This document shows, piece after piece, positions 58,441 through 64,000 of a DNA stretch of 64,000 nucleotides. The DNA is from Candidatus Amarobacillus elongatus (GTDB lineage Bacteria; Chloroflexota; Dehalococcoidia; Tepidiformales; Tepidiformaceae). The notes under the pieces were generated by a model. The model was not told where the DNA came from. It did no database searches and was given only the letters and a program-made list of their open reading frames with translations. Each line of letters starts with the position of its first letter. The stretch's first letter is position 1. Position numbers and translations under genes: made by a program. Location: positions 124,001-188,000 of the forward strand of contig JADJBX010000006.1 of assembly GCA_016703545.1 (NCBI GenBank), read 5' to 3'.

Positions 58441-59381
58441 CGCTGCACCGCCCGCGGGTCGGCGATCCCGGCGAGGATATCGGCGGCGAGGTTGACCAGC
58501 ACGAACGTCGCCACCAGGACGAGCAGGCCGCCCTGCACCACGGGGTAATCGCGGCCGGTGATCGCGCCGACCATCAGCCGCCCCATGCCCGGGCGCGTGA
58601 ACACCTGCTCAACCACGACGGCCCCCGAGAGCAGCTGGCCTACCTGCAGCGCCGCCACCGTCACCACCGGGACGAGGGCCACGCGCAGCGCGTGCCGCAT
58701 CACGACCGCGCGCTCCGGCAGCCCCTTCGCCCGCGCCGTGCGGATGTAGTCCTGCGTCAGCGCCTGCGAGACGGCCGTCCGCGTATACCGGGCCAGCACG
58801 GCGCTCAGCCCGACCGCGAGCGTCGCTGCCGGCATCGCAAGGTGCAGCGCCGCCTGCACGGGGTCGTCCAGGAGGCTCACGTACCCCGAAGCCGGCAGCC
58901 AATCCAGTTCGATGGCGAACACCCAGAGCATGACGATCGCCGTGAGGAAACCGGGCACGCCAATCGCCAGCGTCGTGTACGCCGTGGCCGCGAGGTCCCA
59001 GCGCGACCGCGGACGTGCCCCCGCGGCCGCGCCCAACGGGATCCCGATCGCCAGCGCGAGGGGATACGCCACCAGGGCCAGCTCGATCGTCGGCCGTGCC
59101 GCGAGCCCGATCAACCGCCGCACGGCAAGGCCGTTGAGGACCGACGTCCCGAGGTCGCCCGTCGCCACCTGCCGGAGCCAGTGCACGTACTGCACCGCGA
59201 CCGGCCCCTCCAGCCCCAGGTCCTTGCGGATCTCGTCGACCCGCTCCTGCGAGGCGTTCTCGCCCGCCAGCGCCGAAGCCGGGTCGCCCGGCACCAGCCT
59301 CAGCACGAAGAAGACGGCCACGCTCGCGATGAGCAGCACGGGGATGGCCTGGATTACCCGGGCCAGGATGTAACGGATCAT
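58437..59381 (-). CDS. ABC transporter permease, Opp/Dpp B-type
   Basis: 314 residues with six helices. The N-terminus RYILARVIQAIPVLLIASVAVFFVLRLVPGDPA is the classic OppB/DppB opening. The coupling loop is DYIRTARAKGLPERAVVMRHALRVALVPVVT, with the EAA-motif Gly. The helix-3 region (ALVAYPLALAIGIPLG) is also typical. Middle gene of binding protein-B-C permeases on the minus strand, 24 bases after the binding-protein stop. Confidence 0.94.
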   Translation of the reverse strand: MIRYILARVIQAIPVLLIASVAVFFVLRLVPGDPASALAGENASQERVDEIRKDLGLEGPVAVQYVHWLRQVATGDLGTSVLNGLAVRRLIGLAARPTIELALVAYPLALAIGIPLGAAAGARPRSRWDLAATAYTTLAIGVPGFLTAIVMLWVFAIELDWLPASGYVSLLDDPVQAALHLAMPAATLAVGLSAVLARYTRTAVSQALTQDYIRTARAKGLPERAVVMRHALRVALVPVVTVAALQVGQLLSGAVVVEQVFTRPGMGRLMVGAITGRDYPVVQGGLLVLVATFVLVNLAADILAGIADPRAVQR

Positions 59382-59405
59382 GTCACGCCTCCCGCGCGCT
59401 CCCGG

Positions 59406-61036
59406 TCACGCCTTCAACCAGATGCGGCCGAAGTTCGGGCCCTGCAACGGCTGCACGAAGTACTCGTCGAACCCCTGCACCTTCGCCGAAAGCACATCCA
59501 GCGCCCCCGAAGGCTCCAGCGGGATGACCCACGGGTCCTCCATCCAGACGCGGTTGAAGCGCCGGTAGAGCTCCTTCGCCCCGGTACTCAGCGGGTCCGC
59601 CGTCCCGATCTTCGCGAGCACGTCGGCCAGTTCGGCGTTCTCCTGGTAGGCGATGTTGGGGATCGAGATGTTCGTGTTCCCCTGCAGCGCCGAGGACGGG
59701 ATCGGGTCGCCGAGGTTCGTCCCGCTCGCGTAGAAGTCGGTGACCTGGCGGCTGCGCAGCTTCGCCACCAGCGGCGTCGTGTCGACCAGCACCAGGTTCG
59801 TCTTCACGCCGACGGCCTCGAAGTTCTCCTTGACCACCGTCACGTTCTGCTGACTGCGCTGCGAGTACTCGATGTCCAGCGGACGGGACTGCGAGAAGCC
59901 GGCCTCCCGCAGGAGCTCCTTCGCCCGGGCGGGGTCGTACGAGGGCACGTCCAGCGCCCTGTCGTACGCGAGCGAGTACTCGGGCCAGAGCTGCGACGTG
60001 GCTCCGTAGAACCCCTCGCCCAGCTCCTCCGCGATGCGCTTCTTGTCGACCGCGAGGAACAGTGCCTGGCGCACGCGCCGGTCGGCGAGCAACGGGTTCC
60101 TGACCACCATCCCAAGGATCAGCCCGCCGATGCGTGGCGCCGTCTTCACCCGCTCGCGGAAGCGCTTCGCCTCCGCGCCGGGCAGCCGGAACGCGATATC
60201 CAGCTCGCCGGCCTCGAACGCGTTCGCCGCCGCCGCTTCATCGGCGAACTCCTTCACCTGGATCTCGTCCAGGTAGGGGCCGCCTTCGCTGCCGCTCATG
60301 TGCCAGTTGGGGTTGCGCGCCAGCGTGTACCCGGCACCCGGCGTCCACGCCTTGAACGAATACGGACCGGTGCCCTGCACGCTCTCGCCGGTGAGCAGCT
60401 TCGGGAAGCTGCTGAGCTGCGTGATGTTCATGTTCACGAAGAACCCGGTCATGTCGTACCGCGGCCGGTCGAAGGTGAACTCCATCGTCCGCTCGTCGAC
60501 CTTCTTCCGTTCGACGATCGCCTTCGCCAGGGGTTCGTGACCCCCGCCGTCGTCACGCCGAACTTCTTCGGGTCGAGGTGGAAGTCGATCCCGAAGAACA
60601 CGTCCTCGGGCGTCACCGGCGCCCCGTTGTGGAACGCCGCCCCCTGCTTGATCGACACCAGCAGGCGCGTGCGGTCCCCGTTGTATTCGAAGCGGTCGGC
60701 CAGGACCAGTTCCGGCTGCGTGATCTCCTTGCGGTAGCGGACGAGCGTCTCGGAGACGGTCCACGGCAGGCGGCTGTTCTGGGGTGAGACCACGAAGGGG
60801 TACCCGGCGTTGAGGCTGATATCGCCGGTCTGGTTGATGCGCAGGGTGCCGCCGCGACGGGGCTGCGCGGCCGATTGCGGGTTGGCGGCGGCGCCGGGGG
60901 CCGTGCCGCCGGACTCGCTATCCCCGCCCTCGCCGCAGGCGCCGAGGGCGAGGGTCGCGGCCGCGGCGGCCATGCCGCCCGCGCCGGTCAGGAAGGCGCG
61001 CCGGCCGACCCGGCGCCGCAGGAGTGAGTTGTCCAC
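59406..61036 (-). CDS. ABC transporter substrate-binding protein, family 5 (frameshifted)
   Basis: GTG 61036 has GGAG eight bases upstream. The N-terminus RRRVGRRAFLTGAGGMAAAAATLALGAC combines a Tat-like RRxFL motif with a lipobox. The mature protein starts GGTLRINQTGDISLN, and FHNGAPVTPEDVFFGIDF is a family-5 hallmark. The frame breaks at the C4 run (plus-strand G4 at about 60531-60534); one missing C restores VTNPLAKAIVERKKVDERTMEF. Later blocks include LPKLLTGESVQGTGPYSFKAW and YDPARAKELLREAGF. It delivers peptides or similar ligands to the two permeases downstream. Confidence 0.92.
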
Positions 61037-61112
61037 GTCAGTTGCTCCAGGGAGTGGCGCGCGCGGGCGCGGACCGGCCATGGGCCCGCCGCCCGCACGC
61101 GGGAGGAGGCTG

Positions 61113-61943
61113 TCAGTCGGCGTACAGGCCCGCGATCGCGAGCCGCATCAGCGCCGTATCCACGTCGCGCGGGGTCACGCCGGGGTGCGCCCGCTCGTCC
61201 GCGACCCGCTCGCAGTTCGCGAGCAGGGCGTCGAGTTCGCTATCCGAGAGCGAGATCCGCGTCAGGAGCCGGGTGAACAGGTGCGGCACGTGGTTGCACC
61301 ACGTGAAGTCCCGGTTCGCCAGTTCGTCGTGGATGCGCGCCTCGTGCGGGAGCGACTCGATGACGGCCTCGGCGTTGCGCCGCATCGCCGCCGGGTCCGA
61401 GCGGAACGCCGCCGCCCGTGCATCGTGCTCACGCCGCCCGCGGCGGATCACCTCGACCGGCGAACCCATCCCGTCCGCGAGCCCGTCGAACGCGGGCTCG
61501 ACGGTGTCCGGTGCGGCGTACTCGAAGGTCGCCGTGAGGGCCACGAGCGTTTCGACGAGGTCGGCGAGGCTGACGGCGTCGTGGCCACGGTCGGTGGCAT
61601 TCGCCCCGCACGCCGCCATCACGCGCTGGACGTCCTCGAAGCGGACGCTGTTGTCCGTGACGCCGCCGGCGAGGACGTCGTGCGCCTTGAACTCCCACGG
61701 CATGGTCATCCAGGGCGCGACGATGTCGTGGCCCAGGTACGAAAGCGGCTTTTCGAGGTTCTGGCAGACGCGGGTCTGCGCCGAGGGGCAGGCCTTGCAG
61801 CCGCCTTTCATCATCCCCTGGAACAGGGGGAGCACTTCAGCGGGCGTGGCGCGGGCAATGCGCTCCGGGTCGTGGATGAGCGCGTTCCATGCATCGCCGC
61901 AGGCGCCGCCGTGCGCGGCCGGGGTAAGGACAGGAGCAGCCAA
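61113..61943 (-). CDS. Cys-cluster protein of unknown function upstream of the ABC operon
   Basis: 276 residues from TTG 61943, with GGAGG seven bases upstream; longer starts lack signals. Near residue 45 is GGCKACPSAQTRVCQNL (CxxC plus a further Cys), which may hold metal or Fe-S. The C-terminal half is helical (SLADLVETLVALTATFEYAAPD ... HDELANRDFTWCNHVPHLFTRLL) with His and Cys. No family recognised. It lies 76 bases before the binding-protein gene on the same strand and may share its transcript. Confidence 0.55.
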   Translation of the reverse strand: MAAPVLTPAAHGGACGDAWNALIHDPERIARATPAEVLPLFQGMMKGGCKACPSAQTRVCQNLEKPLSYLGHDIVAPWMTMPWEFKAHDVLAGGVTDNSVRFEDVQRVMAACGANATDRGHDAVSLADLVETLVALTATFEYAAPDTVEPAFDGLADGMGSPVEVIRRGRREHDARAAAFRSDPAAMRRNAEAVIESLPHEARIHDELANRDFTWCNHVPHLFTRLLTRISLSDSELDALLANCERVADERAHPGVTPRDVDTALMRLAIAGLYAD

Positions 61944-62254
61944 GATGATGCCTCCGTGGCAAACGGGCGCCCATGGCCGCGCCGCCACATGGACGGCGCT
62001 ACCCTGCGCGCTGAGCTGCGGCCGCCCTGGGGGCGGCCGGCCAACCATCGCCTTGCGCTGGAGACAACGGGCTCGGGTTCGCGCACGCACGCTCCGTCAC
62101 GCCCCACCAATCAGGGGGAGGGACAAGGGGAGTGCGGGATGAGACGTCACATGGAGCGCCAACCCTGCGCCGGTCGCGAATGGCCGCGGTCCCCCCGGTC
62201 ACGTTGGACGCGACGGGAGCACGGGCACCCGGCCGGTGAGCCGTGCCTCAGCGT
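61944..62254. other. Intergenic region with hairpin
   Basis: About 310 bases without a convincing gene. It contains a hairpin at 62020-62038, an RBS for the Cys-cluster gene at its left end, and otherwise nothing I recognise. Confidence 0.4.
62020..62038. terminator. Hairpin GGCCGCCC-TGG-GGGCGGCC
   Basis: Perfect 8-bp GC stem with a three-base loop, about 220 bases after the His/Cys membrane-protein gene on the minus strand. Confidence 0.35.
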
Positions 62255-62671
62255 TCAGCTGGTGGCGAACCGCCGCGGCGGTTGCAGCTCCGGGACCAGG
62301 GGATGCGAGGAGACAGGTTGCCACCATCGGACCGCGAGGAGCGTCAGCATGCCCGTCGCGCCGAGGACCGCGATCGCTCGATTCACCATCGCGAACGCGC
62401 TCACGCCCGTGAAGGGCACGTCGCTGCAGGAGGCGGACTCCGCATGGCAGTGGTCGCGGTGCGCGCCTTCGGACCCGTCCTCCTCGGCGCCCGCTGGGGT
62501 GTGCGCGTGGGCCCCCGAGCCCGGCAGGCCAAGAACAAGGCCCGTCCCCGGGATGTCCAGGTACACCTCGGGCCAGTGCCCGAAGTACGTCAACGTCGGC
62601 AGCATGGAGAGAAAGAGGCCGAGCGCGATCTTCCGCACCGCGGCGCGGCCAGCCCACCGCTGCATACTCAC
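62255..62671 (-). CDS. Small membrane protein with exported His/Cys-rich loop
   Basis: 138 residues from GTG 62671 (GAGG five bases upstream); ATG 62665 is the alternative. Helix 1 (VRKIALGLFLSMLPTLTYF) and helix 2 (FAMVNRAIAVLGATGMLTLLAV) flank a ~60-residue loop. That loop has HAHTPAGAEE and HRDHCHAESASCSDVPFTG, good candidates for soft-metal binding (Cu or Ni). Family not recognised. It is divergent from OsmC. Its metal-binding look parallels the NicO system elsewhere in the window but is not linked to it. Confidence 0.55.
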   Translation of the reverse strand: MSMQRWAGRAAVRKIALGLFLSMLPTLTYFGHWPEVYLDIPGTGLVLGLPGSGAHAHTPAGAEEDGSEGAHRDHCHAESASCSDVPFTGVSAFAMVNRAIAVLGATGMLTLLAVRWWQPVSSHPLVPELQPPRRFATS

Positions 62672-62835
62672 GCGAGCCTCGTCATGAGGGGAGTCATTGC
62701 AGCAGCCGGACGATACACAGCCGAATCGTGCGGGCTCATCCGCAACACGCGAGCGACCATTGGGCCCGAAAGTAGTGGACAAATGGCGAGAAACAACGTC
62801 TCGCTTCACGCCGCGCCCGGCCCTCCCGCACTCCG

Positions 62836-62841
62836 TATACT
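62836..62841 (+). promoter_or_regulatory. -10 box (TATACT) of the osmC-like gene
   Basis: TATACT with a 27-base interval to ATG 62869 that includes GGGAGGG; a leadered promoter. Confidence 0.5.
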
Positions 62842-62868
62842 CGCGACCAACATCTACGGGAGGGCGCC

Positions 62869-63303
62869 ATGCCCCGCATCGTCGCCGAATACCAGGACCG
62901 CCAGCGCATCGTCTTCACCGCCCGCGACCGCTCGATGGTCAACGTCCGCACCCTGCGCGAGGATGGCCCGGTCGGCTTCAATTCGACCGAGCTCCTGCTC
63001 ATCGCGCTCGCCAACTGCAGCCTGGGCACCCTGCTCAACCACCCCCTGCTGCTCGACCGCGAGGTCATGCGCTGCGAGGCGATGTTCAACGCCGAGATGC
63101 AGCAGAACCCCTCGAAGGTCGCGAGCGTGATCGGTGTCATCGACCTCGTCGTGACGGACCCCGCGCTCCTCGCGCACACCGCCGAGCTCGAGGCCGCGGC
63201 CTGCACCTGCCCCATGTGCAACACGATTAGCGAGGCCACGCCGATTCGCACCGAAATCCGCATGCGCCTCGGCGCCATCGACCTCGTGCCGTCGCCCGCC
63301 TGA
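62869..63303 (+). CDS. OsmC/Ohr-family protein
   Basis: 144 residues from ATG 62869 with GGGAGGG upstream. NSTELLLIALANCSLGTLLNH (consensus P-x-ELLLAALAxC) holds the first peroxidatic-type Cys. A second motif, CTCPMCNTIS, replaces the usual single Cys region with CxCxxC. OsmC/Ohr proteins reduce organic hydroperoxides using a Cys pair. The extra Cys may change the redox chemistry, so the role is provisional. It stands alone between the His/Cys protein and the edge gene. Confidence 0.8.
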   Translation: MPRIVAEYQDRQRIVFTARDRSMVNVRTLREDGPVGFNSTELLLIALANCSLGTLLNHPLLLDREVMRCEAMFNAEMQQNPSKVASVIGVIDLVVTDPALLAHTAELEAAACTCPMCNTISEATPIRTEIRMRLGAIDLVPSPA

Positions 63304-63306
63304 TCG

Positions 63307-64000
63307 TCAGCGGTCCAGGCGCCGCCGCACGCTCTCCAGCACCTCGTCCGCGCCCGCGTCCCCGCGCATCAGGCCGAGGCTGTCGGCGAGCAGCACCAGC
63401 TTTTCGCGCGCGGTCACCGTTTTCGCGTGCGAAAGCAGGGCCGCCGCGAGCCCGGCATCGCGGCTCGCCACCATCGCCGCCACCAGCGAGGCGTACACCT
63501 CAGTGTCCTCCAGCGAGCGCAGCAGGCCGCTCGCGGCTTCGGCCATGCGCGCCGCCACCACGAGGTCGCAGACGCCCAGCAGCACCACCGGGTCCGGGTC
63601 CGTGGCGAACTTCGCCACGCACTCCGCGCGCAGCGGCTCCGGCAGCCCCTCCATCGATCGCACGCATTCGCCGAGCACGTCGGCGTGGAGCCGTGGCACT
63701 GCCATCGCGTACACGAACAGCGTGAGTTCGTGGCCTGTCGCGAACAGGACACGCGCCGCCGTCACCGCCGGCTCGCCGGTCATCGGCGAAATCCCGTCCC
63801 GGTTCGAGAGCAGGCTCGCCGCGAACGGCGCCGCCGATTCGGGATCGAAGCGATGGAGGCCGGCCACCCCGGCGGCGCGCAACACCCCGGGCCCCGCGGG
63901 GTCCTGCGGCGTACGCTCGTACGTCCCGATGGCGGCGATGAACGCGTCGCGGTCCGCCTGCGTCGCGATGGGCGCGAGCGCCTGCAGGATGCGGGTGCGG
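63307..64000 (-). CDS. Helical-repeat (HEAT-like) protein, truncated at window edge
   Basis: At least 231 residues; the frame is open to the right edge, so the start is outside. The sequence is built of paired helices of 30-35 residues, for example FDPESAAPFAASLLSNRDGI, LPEPLRAECVAKFATDPDPVVLLGVCDLVVAARM and SREAGLAAALLSH-like units, resembling HEAT/ARM repeats. No catalytic motif. It converges with the osmC-like gene, leaving three bases between stops. The function is unknown. Confidence 0.6.
   Translation of the reverse strand, partial: RTRILQALAPIATQADRDAFIAAIGTYERTPQDPAGPGVLRAAGVAGLHRFDPESAAPFAASLLSNRDGISPMTGEPAVTAARVLFATGHELTLFVYAMAVPRLHADVLGECVRSMEGLPEPLRAECVAKFATDPDPVVLLGVCDLVVAARMAEAASGLLRSLEDTEVYASLVAAMVASRDAGLAAALLSHAKTVTAREKLVLLADSLGLMRGDAGADEVLESVRRRLDR

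Noticed and set aside
1..64000. tRNA, rRNA, insertion sequences, integrases and prophage genes
   Set aside because: No T-loop/acceptor patterns outside coding sequence, no transposase or integrase motifs, and no att-like direct repeats were found by eye.

Overview
The window is about 64 kb of very GC-rich, gene-dense chromosomal DNA with no rRNA, tRNA, CRISPR array, transposase or phage module that I can recognise. The gene content points to an aerobic or microaerophilic Chloroflexota bacterium, possibly of the Dehalococcoidia/Tepidiformales kind. Pointers are an F420-type LLM oxidoreductase, an EtfD/EMO-like membrane Fe-S protein, DUF2851, DUF4389, DUF4331 and DUF2325 proteins, two class F-like sortases, a RodZ-like protein with a long Pro/Thr linker, and many exported proteins with a C-terminal helix and Arg tail. 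That placement is inference, because no marker gene was compared.

Layout. 1-9.9 kb: the N-terminal part of a xanthine dehydrogenase-type molybdenum subunit, a glyoxalase, GNAT, HemG-like flavodoxin, SDR, acyltransferase-3, methyltransferase, a truncated enoyl-CoA hydratase with two tiny paralogous proteins, and an LLM oxidoreductase. 9.9-18.2 kb: dnaJ with a degenerate CIRCE element, a D,D-carboxypeptidase, DinB, queC, a beta-helix transferase, a glycosyltransferase, a hydratase, a methyltransferase, and an XRE regulator coupled to DUF2851 behind a perfect palindrome. 18.2-27.8 kb: a KimA-like permease, DUF402, a crotonase, a badly frameshifted exported protein with an HExxH motif, the EtfD/EMO-like protein, GNAT and MFS. 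27.8-37.8 kb: exported proteins, a DUF4331-TPR-NicO operon, a methyltransferase with regulatory domain, and a Tat-exported barrel protein coupled to an orphan Hcp. 37.9-44.7 kb: purQ, two DUF4389 membrane proteins, a DegT aminotransferase, and tandem sortases beside an exported protein. 44.8-55.3 kb: the RodZ-like protein, a lipoprotein, a 1282-residue exported protein, a paralogue of the sortase-linked exported protein, and a 928-residue DUF2325 protein. 55.4-64 kb: leuCD, an Opp/Dpp-type ABC importer, a Cys-cluster protein, a His/Cys-rich small membrane protein, OsmC and an edge-truncated gene.

Expression signals are unusually legible. About fifteen genes have a TANNNT-like hexamer ending six (sometimes seven) bases before the start codon, which implies leaderless mRNAs. 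Other genes carry Shine-Dalgarno sequences, some after a TANNNT box and a short leader. Two leaderless starts open 10- and 15-codon mini-ORFs whose stop overlaps the GTG of the main gene.

At least fifteen probable frameshifts interrupt otherwise conserved genes (SDR, leuC, ABC binding protein, crotonase, methyltransferases). They mostly lie in C/G homopolymers or GC dinucleotide runs and include housekeeping genes, so I read most as assembly errors. Coordinates for these genes span the restored product.
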